Shown: positions 15,808-24,768 of the stretch, in pieces
How the letters are laid out: each line of letters begins with the position of its first letter
Position numbering within the stretch: position 1 is the first letter of the stretch
Source of the DNA: Streptomyces inusitatus
Lineage (GTDB): Bacteria; Actinomycetota; Actinomycetes; Streptomycetales; Streptomycetaceae
NCBI RefSeq assembly: GCF_014651115.1
Contig: NZ_BMWG01000036.1
Location: forward strand, 1-41,825
Length of the DNA stretch: 41,825 bases
Reading direction: 5' to 3'
Notes under the pieces: generated by a model
The model's database searches: none
What the model was told of the DNA's origin: nothing
What the model saw: only the letters and a program-made list of their open reading frames with translations
Made by a program: the position numbers and the translations under genes

Positions 15808-16447
15808 AGTCGACGGCTCCATGCCGTACGACGCCTTCCCCACCGCCCTGAAGATCCTGGTCGCGGGAGGCTTCGGGGTGGGCAAGACCACCTTCGTGGG
15901 CGCGGTCAGCGAGATCGAACCGCTCAGCACGGAGGAACTGCTGACCCAGGTCGGCATGGCGACGGACCCCCTCTACGGCGTCGAGTCGAAGTCCACCACC
16001 ACCGTCGCGATGGACTTCGGCCGGATCACCCTCGACGAGCGCCATGTGCTCTACCTCTTCGGGACGCCCGGCCAGGAACGCTTCTGGTTCATGTGGGACG
16101 AGCTGTCCAGCGGGGCGTTCGGGGCGGTCGTCCTCGCCGACACCCGCCGGCTCCAGGACTCCTTCTCCGCCGTGGACTTCTTCGAGGGGCGGGGCATCGG
16201 ATTCGTCGTGGCCGTCAACGAGTTCGACGGCGCGTACCGCTACGAACCCGACGAAGTGCGCGCGGCGCTCGATCTGGGACCCCATGTCCCCGTCGTGATG
16301 TGCGACGCGCGGATCGCCAGCTCCGGCATCGGGACCCTGGTCACGCTCGTCCAGCACCTCCTTCTCACCACCATCGCCCCCGCCGCCCCCGCCCCCGCTC
16401 CCGCCCCCACCTCTGCCCCGGCCCCGAGCTTTGGAGCTCCGACATGA
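15785..16447 (+). CDS. cvnD: Conservon small GTP-binding protein CvnD
   Basis: A 220-aa Ras/MglA-like GTPase. The P-loop is GGFGVGKTTFVGAVS (about residues 28-42), switch I holds the ESKSTTTVAMDFGR segment, switch II is FGTPGQERF (about 93), and NEFD (about 144) stands for NKxD, as is usual in CvnD. The C-terminal 30 residues are Ala/Pro-rich. It is the output GTPase of the conservon, which in S. coelicolor affects development and antibiotic production. It overlaps cvnC by 23 bp and shares an ATGA with the GAF gene. Confidence 0.93.
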   Translation: MAYDDGSEVDGSMPYDAFPTALKILVAGGFGVGKTTFVGAVSEIEPLSTEELLTQVGMATDPLYGVESKSTTTVAMDFGRITLDERHVLYLFGTPGQERFWFMWDELSSGAFGAVVLADTRRLQDSFSAVDFFEGRGIGFVVAVNEFDGAYRYEPDEVRAALDLGPHVPVVMCDARIASSGIGTLVTLVQHLLLTTIAPAAPAPAPAPTSAPAPSFGAPT

Positions 16448-17016
16448 CCTACCACCCCACCGGCCATCTGCTTCTCACCCCCATCGACCGGGAAGCGCCG
16501 GTGCGGGTGCGACGGCTGCGTCAGCTCGGCTTCGGCGACCGCCCGGACCCCGCCTTCGACCAGTTCGCGGACCATCTCGCGGCGGTGACCGGCGCCCCCT
16601 ACTCCATGGTCAACTTCATCGACGAGAACCGGCAGTACTTCGCCGGGCTGCACACGCCCTCCGGCGAGCACAACGGCGCCGATCTGTCGGCCGCCGCCGC
16701 GGCGGGCAGCGAGGTCAGCCGGTTCATGGCCCGTGACCACGGCTACTGCCCCCATGTGGTGGTACGGCGGAAGGCCCTGGTGCTGGAGGACGTCTGCGAC
16801 TACCCGAGATTCGCCGGGAACCCGGTCGTCGACGAGATCGGCATCCGCTCCTACCTCGGCGCGCCGCTGATCGACCGTACCGGGATCGCGCTCGGCACGA
16901 TCTGCGTCGTCGACACCGAGCCGAGGCCCTGGGGCCGGGCCGGACTGGAGACGATCAAGGCGCTGGCCGCGGAGCTGATCGAGCAGATCCACCGCCGTGA
17001 GGACGGCGCGATCTGA
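16444..17016 (+). CDS. GAF-domain protein, fifth gene of the conservon operon
   Basis: A 190-aa protein with one GAF domain (residues about 35-180): SMVNFIDENRQYFAGLHTP, YCPHVVVRRKALVLEDVCDY, RSYLGAPLIDRTGIALGTIC and VVDTEPRPW are characteristic. The HGYCPHVV segment has Cys and His that could take part in cofactor or redox sensing, which is inference. The ATG at 16444 overlaps the cvnD stop (ATGA), so it is translationally coupled and most likely a sensor input for CvnD. It converges with the acyl-CoA dehydrogenase homologue. Confidence 0.88.
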   Translation: MTYHPTGHLLLTPIDREAPVRVRRLRQLGFGDRPDPAFDQFADHLAAVTGAPYSMVNFIDENRQYFAGLHTPSGEHNGADLSAAAAAGSEVSRFMARDHGYCPHVVVRRKALVLEDVCDYPRFAGNPVVDEIGIRSYLGAPLIDRTGIALGTICVVDTEPRPWGRAGLETIKALAAELIEQIHRREDGAI

Positions 17017-17096
17017 GCGCCCGCCCGCCACGCGGCTCCCCCGGGGGTTCCTCCAGCTCTCCCGGGGACGCCACCTCTCCAGATCGGCCCACCCGC

Positions 17097-18293
17097 TCAG
17101 ACCGCCGGTTCCAGCCGTACTGTCTCGGACAGCCGCTGGGACCACTGGCCCTTCACCGTGTCGAGCGCGACCTCCGCGAGACGCAGCAGCTGTACGTCCG
17201 AGGTGCCCGCCGGGGCGAACATGTGCAGGGCGTCACGCAGATAGCGCTCGATCGGCCGGTCGGTGAAGAGACCGGCGGCCGCGTGTATCTCCATGGCGCT
17301 GCGCGCCGAGTCGATCGCCGATTCCACATTGATCAGCTTGGCGTTCATCAGCTCCGCGTCACACGGCAGCCCCTGGTCGAGGAGGTGCACGGCGTGGTAC
17401 GCGGCGAGACGCGCGGTCATCAGGCTCGACTGGAGCTTGCCCAGCTTCAGCTTGATGGAGGGCAGATCGTGCAGCGGCTTTCCATAGCGATGCCGCTGGG
17501 CGCAGAACCTGGTGGTCTCGTCGAGGATCGCCTGATGGATCCCGAGCGACACCGCTGTGAGATTCGCCCGCCCGTACAGCACGCTGGAGGAGTACGCCAC
17601 GGCGAGCCCGTCACCCTCCGCGCCCAGCCGATTGCGGACCGGCACCCGGCAGTCCCGGAAGAACAGCTCACCGAAGCTGAAACCGTGCAGCCCCATGGCC
17701 GGGAGCTGCTCCCCGGTGCTGAATCCGGGCCGGTCGGACTCGACCAGGAACGCGGTCAGCCCTCCCGACCCGGGGCCCGTCCTGACGACCACCCCGTGCA
17801 GGTCGCCGACGTGACTGTTGCCCACGTACACCTTCCGTCCATTGAGGATGTACTCGTCGCCGTCCCGTACGGCGGTCGCCGCCATGCCCAGCACATGGCC
17901 CCCCGACTCCGCCTCCGTGACGGCGATCGTCGGCAGGCAGTCGCCCGCGGAGATCAGCGGGAGCCAGCTCTTCTTCTGCTCCTCGTTCCCGAAGTGGACG
18001 ATCTTGGCCGCGCCCAACTGGGACGCCTGCACCATCGCGCCCATCGCCCCGCTGACCCGGGACAGCTCCTCGATGATGATCGTCTTGGCCAGATGGCCCG
18101 CGCCCATGCCCCCGTGGTCACGGCTGATCGTCGCGCCCAGCCAGCCCTGCCGGGCTATCAGCCGCGACAGCTCGCGGTGCGCCGTGCGGGAAGCCTCCAT
18201 CGCGGGGATCCTCGGGCGCACCTCCCTCTCGGCGAACTCTCTGACCCGGCCGCGCAGCCGATGGTGAAGCGGATTGGTGAAGTACCCGTCCAT
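17097..18293 (-). CDS. Acyl-CoA dehydrogenase homologue lacking the catalytic Glu
   Basis: A 398-aa FAD-dependent acyl-CoA dehydrogenase-fold protein. It has the N-terminal helical domain, the TEAESGG and YILNGRKVYVGNS FAD/substrate segments, MGLHGFSFGELFFRDCRVPV, and RHRYGKPL near the flavin site. The usual C-terminal YEGT, whose Glu removes the alpha proton, reads APAGT (Ala about residue 361). The alternative Glu position of isovaleryl-CoA-type enzymes reads YGRANL, with Gly. It may therefore use FAD in another reaction or act on an unusual acyl thioester; this is inference. The ATG at 18293 has GGGAGG seven bases upstream; the longer ORF to 18464 has no support. Confidence 0.85.
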   Translation of the reverse strand: MDGYFTNPLHHRLRGRVREFAEREVRPRIPAMEASRTAHRELSRLIARQGWLGATISRDHGGMGAGHLAKTIIIEELSRVSGAMGAMVQASQLGAAKIVHFGNEEQKKSWLPLISAGDCLPTIAVTEAESGGHVLGMAATAVRDGDEYILNGRKVYVGNSHVGDLHGVVVRTGPGSGGLTAFLVESDRPGFSTGEQLPAMGLHGFSFGELFFRDCRVPVRNRLGAEGDGLAVAYSSSVLYGRANLTAVSLGIHQAILDETTRFCAQRHRYGKPLHDLPSIKLKLGKLQSSLMTARLAAYHAVHLLDQGLPCDAELMNAKLINVESAIDSARSAMEIHAAAGLFTDRPIERYLRDALHMFAPAGTSDVQLLRLAEVALDTVKGQWSQRLSETVRLEPAV

Positions 18294-19015
18294 CACGAGC
18301 CTCCCTCTGCGAAACGCCTGCTCGGGCGATTGTTCGAGCAGGTGGTGCATCGACAGTGGTCCCCCGTACCAAGAGGCCGACCACCTCGGTTCTGCCGTAC
18401 GGCATTCCCTCCGCACGGATGTGTGCCACATGCCAACGGCAATGGATTCCTGGTGCATGGGCATCGGGCGACGGCGAGCCGTCTCAGGCGTACACAGTTA
18501 CGGCATCCGGCACCATCTGAAGAACCGATACGGCATAGACCTGGCCGGAAGCGGGTGCATCCGGGTGGCACGCCCGGAGTACAGAACCAGCCGTACCAGC
18601 GCACTGGGGCATCCGTCAGCGTGCGCAACAGGACAGGTTGCGAGCAGCGCGCGAGAAGGCGTGCTTCTGGCCGCGCGCCCCCGTCCCCGAGGGCGAGGTC
18701 ACCATGATTTTGCCCCAGTATGCGGGTGAGTGCCGGGGAGTGCCGGGGGTCCTCCCGTCATGTTCCAGGGCGTGCGGCACCTCTCTCGTGAGCCGTTTTC
18801 ACGCCGGGCACGCCAGAACACCCATAAAAAGCTCCCGCACCACCCTCCGATCCCCCTCGACCCCCCGCCCCCGAGTGTCGGGAACGCATGCCTTGTCTCG
18901 GATCGGCCGTGAGTGCCTCCCGCCCGCCCGGTTCGGTGGTTCGTGACCACCGCTCCGAGTGCGGTATTGTTCTCATGCGCGTTCAGCCAGGGGAAACCCC
19001 AGGTCAGACGGGCAC
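18294..19015. other. Intergenic region upstream of tRNA-Pro
   Basis: About 720 bp without a convincing gene; only short shadow frames. It must hold the promoter of the minus-strand dehydrogenase gene and of the tRNA. Confidence 0.5.
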
Positions 19016-19199
<184 letters not shown>

Positions 19200-19935
19200 G
19201 GCTGGACGGCGGGGCTGAGGGGCGCGCGGACGGGGTTGAGGTGGGCGGTGAGGGCTGTCCCGGCATTGGTGATCTGGGGCGGGGCGTGTCGGGGTGGAGG
19301 TAGCGCTGGGTGGTGAGCAGGGAGCCGTGTCCGGCGATCTTGCGCAGGACGTGGGCGGGGCCTCCGGCGTCGGCGAACCAGGTGAGTCCGGTGTGGCGGA
19401 GGTCGTGCCGTCGTAGGTGTTCGAGGCCGAGCGAGAGGACGACTTCGTCCCAGCGGGTGGCGTCGCGCAGGACGGCGGCGAAGACGACGACCTCGCCCCA
19501 TCCCCGGTAGTTTTCGTGGGAGCGGTCCACGAGTGCCTGGGCGAGACGGTGCGGTCGACAGCTCCATTGGTGATCATGCGGACGGGGAAGTGCCCGAGCG
19601 CGGGGACTACCCGGCGGCGCCAGCCTGCGAGATGCGGATCGAGCGTCTTTACAGCTCCAGGCCGCGCAGGGCCAGGTCCATGGTGGCGGTGCCGTACTCG
19701 GCCGGCGACATGGTGGCCACATCCGGCGCGATCCCGGCCTCCACGGCCTTGAGGATCCCGGAGATCCAGTCCTCGGCCTCGTCGTGCGTGTCCTTGCCCT
19801 CGGAGAGGGACCTGCGGCACCTGGAGACGGGGTCGAACCAGCGAACGCGCGCACGGTAGGGCGAGGCGCGGTCGGGGCGGTGCTCGATGTCGCCGGCCGC
19901 CCGCACACCGAGCGGAACAGCCTCGATATGGGGCA

Positions 19936-20160
19936 TCAGACCGCCGCCCCCGGCGTGACACGGCGCTCGGCGAGCCAGGTCTCCACATCGCGGGCGCTGC
20001 AGAAGACGACACGCCCACTCACCGGGACGTACGGGGGACCTTGCCGGGGATGCGCGGTGCGCCAGCGCCGGAGGGGTCGACGCGCAGGAGGCGGGCGAGT
20101 TCCCCGGTCGAGTACCAGGTACCGGACAGCGGCCCTTCCGGCTCGGTGCCGGAAGATGTG
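19936..20160 (-). pseudogene. Excisionase/AlpA-type HTH remnant
   Basis: Upstream of the integrase and sharing an ATGA with it. The N-terminal part, TWYSTGELARLLRVDPS, is in one frame, and the continuation, LRRWRTAHPRQGPPYVPVSG then ARDVETWLAERRV, is in another. This is the helix-turn-helix/wing layout of an Xis gene, with at least one frameshift after DPS. Confidence 0.7.
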
Positions 20161-20484
20161 CCGGATGGAGTCGAACGGGAAGTCGTGAAGTCCCGAGAAG
20201 AGGGCCGGGCGAGGGGCACTGGACGGGGTGGGCGAAGGGTGTGTGTGCGGGTGGTTCACCCTTCAAATCTCCGAAAGATCCCCAGTTATAGAAACCGGGG
20301 ATCACCTGCTGTAAAGCCACCCGCATACGCCAGGGAGGCCAATGTCAAACGGATGTGGGGCAGATGGCCATTCCGGAAGCTGACGTCCTTGGTGCCTGTG
20401 AGATGGTGAAGCCCTGTTCAAGTGGAGTGGCAGTCCGCCCTGGACCTCTGGTTCCGAGCGCCAGTAGGAAGCCGATTCACTGCA

Positions 20485-20529
20485 CAGTGCTGGAAGTTGC
20501 CAACAGGTTTTTTGTCTGCTGGTGGTACA
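20485..20529 (+). repeat. 45-bp dispersed repeat, copy 1
   Basis: Matches 37311-37355 with one mismatch. A further 26-bp match (20587-20612 with 37412-37437) lies at the same distance downstream in both places, so a larger module is shared by the two elements. Its nature is unknown to me. Confidence 0.8.
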
Positions 20530-20797
20530 GATGTGGCGGGCTGGTGACCTGCGCAGATGTAAGGGGCGAGGGTTTGAGGCAAGGGCTTGGCCCGGGAGCG
20601 GTCCGGATCTTGCTCCTGCGGGCAGTGCTCTCCCACTGCAGACGGCCGAGTTGTTGCGAATGCTCCAGGGGGATGACGAGCAGTGGATGCTCTGTGCGCA
20701 GCCAGGCCCTGGACATGGCTGTAGAGCGGGGCGTGGATTTCGAAGAGCTCGGTGGGATCGAGATCTCATCCGCCAACCGCTCCCGGCCGCCGCATCG

Positions 20798-20819
20798 CGC
20801 CGCCCCGGCGGCGGCTTTT
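20798..20819 (+). terminator. GC-rich hairpin with T-run
   Basis: CGCCGC/GCGGCG with a 4-nt loop is followed two bases later by TTTT, the form of a factor-independent terminator on the plus strand. No intact gene precedes it. Confidence 0.45.
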
Positions 20820-21147
20820 CGTCGGGTCCGCAGCCTATTTCCGCGTAATTAACGCGTCGGTAATCGGGACCGAGGGGGTTGTAACGGTCCCCGGACCGGC
20901 GCGTTGTGATCGGGGACGGTGAGGGGACTGGTGAGTTATGGCCAATTCACCTACTCCTTCTGCCACATGGGCATCTTGGGGGGCCAGAATTCCCCATAGC
21001 CTCTGGCAACGGTGCGCCGGACGTGTTCCGTGCGGATACCCGTGTGCCCGGCCGGGGGTCGTACAGACGCCGGGCGATGCGCCGTCGGTGCACCTCTCCG
21101 ACGGGACGGCCGGGGCCGTGACAGACCGTTGACGCATAGGAGTTGAG

Positions 21148-23220
21148 ATGACGCCACTCCCTCGCAGAGCATCAGCCGCCGCAGCGATGATCACCGGATT
21201 AGCCCTGTTCGCGGTGGTCCTGCCGCCGGGCGTCGCGGGGGCCGCACCCAGGGCGGCCGAGGTGGTGCCCCGGTCGGGTGCGCTGCCCTCGTACATCAGT
21301 CCGGCCGAGCAGGCTCGGCTCCTCGCGGACGCCACCGCCGCCCGCGAAGGGACCGCGAACCGGCTCGGGCTGGGGGTCAAGGAGCGGCTCGTGGCCCGGA
21401 GCGTGCTCAAGGACATGGACGGCACCCTGCACACCCGGTACGAGCGGACCTACGACGGGTTACCCGTCCTGGGCGGCGATCTGGTCGTGCACACCGCTCC
21501 GTCCGGGCGGATGAAGGGTGTGACCAGGGCGAGCAAGGACCGGATCGCCGTGCCCGGCACCAAGCCGGTCCGGAACGCGGGCTCAGCCGGTGCGTTCTCG
21601 GTGCGGGCTGCCGAGGCGGCGGGCACCGAGGGCGCGGTGGTCGGGCGGGCACCGCGCAAGGTCGTCTGGGCGGCAGGGGACGGGCGGCCCGTGCTGGCCT
21701 GGGAGACCGTCGTCAAGGGGACCCAGGCCGACGGCATGCCCAGTGAACTCGATGTCGTCACCGACGCGACCACCGGTGCCGAGCTGAACCGCCGCGAGGC
21801 GGTGGTGAACGCCATTGGTACCGGGGCCCCGCGCAACACCGGGGCCGAGCCCGCCAAGGCCGGGCGGGTCGAGGGCAGGGGCGTCGGGCACAGCCGCCAC
21901 AGCGGCCGGGTCGAGCTGGGGACCTCCCGCTACGGCTCCCTGTACACCCTGACCGACAACGCCCGGGGCGGACACCGGACGTACGATCTCATGAACGACC
22001 AAAGCGGCCAGGGCAACGGCGGCCGGCTCGTCACCGACACCGACAACGTCTGGGGCGACGGCACCTCGGCGAACCGGCAGACCGACGCGGTCGACGCCGC
22101 CTATGGGGCCCAGGTGACCTGGGACTACTTCGCCGAGGTGCATCAGCGCTACGGCGTACGGAACGACGGCGACGGCGCGTCCAGCAAGGTGCACCAGACC
22201 AACAGCCGTGGCGCCTACTGGTACGACTCCTGTTTCTGCCTGGTGTACGGCGAGAGCGGAACCACCCCGTACACCTCCATCGACATGGCGGCCCACGGGA
22301 TGGCCTCCGGACTCGTCGCCGCCACCACGAACTTCTCCTACTACGGGGAGTCCGGCGGGATCGCGGCGGCGACCAGGGACATCTTCGCCGCCGCCGTGGA
22401 GTTCCACGCGGGCAACCCCCGCGATCCCGGCGACTATCTGACCGGCGAGAACGTCGACCAGGGCGGCCTCAACCACCGGTACCGCCAGATGGACCGGCCC
22501 TCGAAACAGATCAGGGGCACGGACTACTGGCATCCCCGGATCAGTTCGAGCCAGCACGGTGTCTATATGGCCGGACCGGCCACGCACTGGTTCTATCTCC
22601 TCTCGGAGGGCGACGGTGCCAAGACCGTCAACGGCGTCGCCTACGACAGCCCGACCCATGACGGACTGCCCGTCACCCCCATCGGCCGGGCCGCCGCCGA
22701 ACGGATCTGGTACCGCGCCCTCACCGTCCACATGACCTCCAGCACCGACTATCTCGGCGCGCGCGCCGCCACCCTCGCGGCGGCGGCCGACCTGTACGGT
22801 GCCTCCTCACAGACCTACCGCAAGGTCGCGGAGGCATGGGGTGCCGTCAACGTCGGCACCCGGCCGGGAGGTTCGCCGCGACCGGTAGGGCCCAGCTTCG
22901 AGAACACCGCCAACTACCCCTTACCCGCCGACGCCTCGACAGCCGAATCACCGATCACCGTCACCGGCGTCCCCGGAAAGGCCCCCAATATCCTGCTCGT
23001 CGATGTGAACGTCGTCGACTCCGGCCAGCTGATGGAGCTGGTGGCCCCGGACGGCAGTACGTATCCCCTCGTCAATGGCTTCTCACTCGAAGGCAGCCCC
23101 AGCATCTCCACAAGCGGCGTCGACGCATCCGCCGAGACCGCCAACGGCACCTGGAAGCTGCGGGTCCGGGGCAGCGGCTACTACTCCGGGTACATCGACA
23201 GCTGGAAGCTGACCTTCTGA
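21148..23220 (+). CDS. M4 (thermolysin-family) metallopeptidase homologue, catalytically dead
   Basis: A 690-aa secreted protein: signal peptide (residues about 1-32), FTP/PepSY propeptide region (about 50-210), M4 domain (about 240-570) and a C-terminal P/proprotein-convertase domain (about 580-690, ending YSGYIDSWKLTF). The M4 fold is well preserved (SGGIAAATRDIF, YYGESGG, HWFYLLSEG), but the catalytic positions are replaced. HExxH reads HGMAS (His383 kept, Glu to Gly384, His to Ser387), the third zinc ligand is Ala407, and the His231 equivalent is Val472. The spacings (24 and 89 residues from His383) match thermolysin, so the alignment is secure. The long intact frame argues against simple decay. 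An inhibitor, decoy or binding role is possible. Confidence 0.88.
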   Translation: MTPLPRRASAAAAMITGLALFAVVLPPGVAGAAPRAAEVVPRSGALPSYISPAEQARLLADATAAREGTANRLGLGVKERLVARSVLKDMDGTLHTRYERTYDGLPVLGGDLVVHTAPSGRMKGVTRASKDRIAVPGTKPVRNAGSAGAFSVRAAEAAGTEGAVVGRAPRKVVWAAGDGRPVLAWETVVKGTQADGMPSELDVVTDATTGAELNRREAVVNAIGTGAPRNTGAEPAKAGRVEGRGVGHSRHSGRVELGTSRYGSLYTLTDNARGGHRTYDLMNDQSGQGNGGRLVTDTDNVWGDGTSANRQTDAVDAAYGAQVTWDYFAEVHQRYGVRNDGDGASSKVHQTNSRGAYWYDSCFCLVYGESGTTPYTSIDMAAHGMASGLVAATTNFSYYGESGGIAAATRDIFAAAVEFHAGNPRDPGDYLTGENVDQGGLNHRYRQMDRPSKQIRGTDYWHPRISSSQHGVYMAGPATHWFYLLSEGDGAKTVNGVAYDSPTHDGLPVTPIGRAAAERIWYRALTVHMTSSTDYLGARAATLAAAADLYGASSQTYRKVAEAWGAVNVGTRPGGSPRPVGPSFENTANYPLPADASTAESPITVTGVPGKAPNILLVDVNVVDSGQLMELVAPDGSTYPLVNGFSLEGSPSISTSGVDASAETANGTWKLRVRGSGYYSGYIDSWKLTF

Positions 23221-23381
23221 CCTGTAATCCACTGACCCGATGGCCCCGGGCTCAGGTTCCGCGCCGGCACTGGTCGGGCCGCAGTAGCGGGAGGCCCGCG
23301 ACGACGCCACAAGCCGCGCCAGGAACAGGCGCGGCCCCCATGTTCGTCGTTCGTCTGATCGTGTGAGGCAAGGGCCGGGGC

Positions 23382-23602
23382 TCAGGAGGGTTCGAGCTGT
23401 TCGAGGACGGTGCGGACGGTGCGGAATGCGTGGTGGGCATCGCGGCGACCAGAGGGGTGGTGCGGGTTCCGGCGAGGTCGCGGGCGGAGTCGAGCATCCG
23501 GGCGGTGGTGGTGGCCTGGCCGTCGTAGACGCAGGCGAGACTGAGGTTGGCCAGCAGGCAGGTGCTGTGGGCGGGTCGACTTCGACCTGCTGCGGGATCC
23601 GC
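23382..23602 (-). pseudogene. C-terminal remnant of an XRE/TPR regulator
   Basis: The minus strand reads HSTCLLANLSLACVYDGQA, then ARMLDSARDLAGTRTTPLVA in one frame. After a frameshift near 23450 it reads HHAFRTVRTVLEQLEPS to a stop at 23382. This is typical of the TPR tail of Streptomyces XRE regulators. The HTH part is absent. Confidence 0.6.
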
Positions 23603-23697
23603 TCAAGGCCACCGCGGCCCGGCCCGGCCGGATCCGCTGACATCGCCGGGCGGGTGCCGGGCGGCGCCGGACGCCCGCCCGGGGCGAGAATCGGGAG

Positions 23698-24576
23698 TCA
23701 GGCGCAGCCGAACCCCTGCCTGGGCGCCGGCCACAGCTCGACGCCCCGCGGAGTGCGGATGTACACCCGCGAGGCGTCCGGCGTACGGAACAGGGCCCGC
23801 TCGCCCTGCCGGTAGCCGGTGTCACGGGCTTCGGGGGGCAGAACGGCATCCCCGTCGTACCGTGTGGAGAACTCCTCCGGGGGGAACACCCCCCGGGGAT
23901 CGCGGACGTACATCCGCTTCTCCCGCCCCTCGCCGAGATGGAGGAAGTGCGCCGACTGCCAGTCGCAGTGCTCGGGCCCGGCCGAACTGCTCATCCGGGT
24001 GACGGGCACCCGTCGGCCCCGGGCGTCGGTCCAGATCTCGTACTCCTTGGAGTCGGTGTAGCTCGCCGGCAGCTCGGCCGGATCGCAGGAGGCGCTGGTC
24101 TCCGGGCCCCAGCCCGGCCGGTCCTCGGCGACGACCACCGCGACCTTGGTCTCGCCCTTCACATCGAAGGAGTACAGCACCCGGTCCCCTTCCTCGCGCT
24201 CCACGCGGTAGCCGCTCCTCGGGACATCGGGCTGCTCGATGTCTAAATAGAGCTTCAGGCCCTCCTCCGGGGTCGATCCGCCGTCCCCCTTGCTCCAGGG
24301 GTCGCTGATCCCGCCGCCGTACATCTCCCCGTCGCACTCCACGGCCCGCCCGGCGGCACCGGAGGCGTCCCGGAGCCGCCGGGGGTCGTCCTCTCCGCCG
24401 TCGCTGGTCTCCTTGACCGGAACGGCCAGCGGCCCGTCGTACGGCTTCGCCGGGGGAGTGCCTTCGATCACCAGCCCCCGCCCCGCGTCGTCCGTCCCGG
24501 CCCCGCCGCCGCATCCCGCGACCGCCGCCGTGAGCGCGAGCGCTGTTGCCAGCGTCCCGACCAGACCCTTGCGCAT
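23698..24576 (-). CDS. Putative secreted lipoprotein
   Basis: A 292-aa protein with a lipoprotein signal: MRKGLVGTLATALALTAAV and then AGC at the lipobox (Cys22). The mature part is acidic and hydrophilic, with four further Cys and several short beta-rich blocks (RVLYSFDVKGETKVAVVVAED, in part; REKRMYVRDPRGVF; RVYIRTPRGVELWP). The last two resemble each other, hinting at a repeated module. I do not recognise a family. GGAGG lies eight bases before the ATG. It is convergent with the M4 homologue across a regulator remnant. Confidence 0.75.
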   Translation of the reverse strand: MRKGLVGTLATALALTAAVAGCGGGAGTDDAGRGLVIEGTPPAKPYDGPLAVPVKETSDGGEDDPRRLRDASGAAGRAVECDGEMYGGGISDPWSKGDGGSTPEEGLKLYLDIEQPDVPRSGYRVEREEGDRVLYSFDVKGETKVAVVVAEDRPGWGPETSASCDPAELPASYTDSKEYEIWTDARGRRVPVTRMSSSAGPEHCDWQSAHFLHLGEGREKRMYVRDPRGVFPPEEFSTRYDGDAVLPPEARDTGYRQGERALFRTPDASRVYIRTPRGVELWPAPRQGFGCA

Positions 24577-24768
24577 ATGTCCGCCTCCAGGAGTTCCGTG
24601 TCCGTGGCGGTCGGACGGACGACCCGCCCCGCTGGTTCCCCCGGGAGCGCCGGTGATGATTCCCGCACGTCAAATACGTTCGTTCCAGGGGACTAGGCCC
24701 TGTCCGGCGGATCAGTGCATATCTGCGTGGCGGAGCCGGCGTCTGCGGAATGCTCCGCCGGGCAGCCT

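Larger units (their letters stand above)
20270..21147. other. Region between excisionase remnant and M4 gene
   Basis: About 880 bp with no convincing gene. It holds one copy of a 45-bp repeat (20485-20529), a related 26-bp stretch (20587-20612), a hairpin (20798-20819) and an AT-rich element flanked by CGCG (20840-20854). An open frame at 20938-21132 has no recognisable product. Confidence 0.5.

Noticed and set aside
20938..21132. 64-codon ORF before the M4 gene
   Set aside because: A plausible ATG, but the product has no recognisable feature and composition is not clearly coding.
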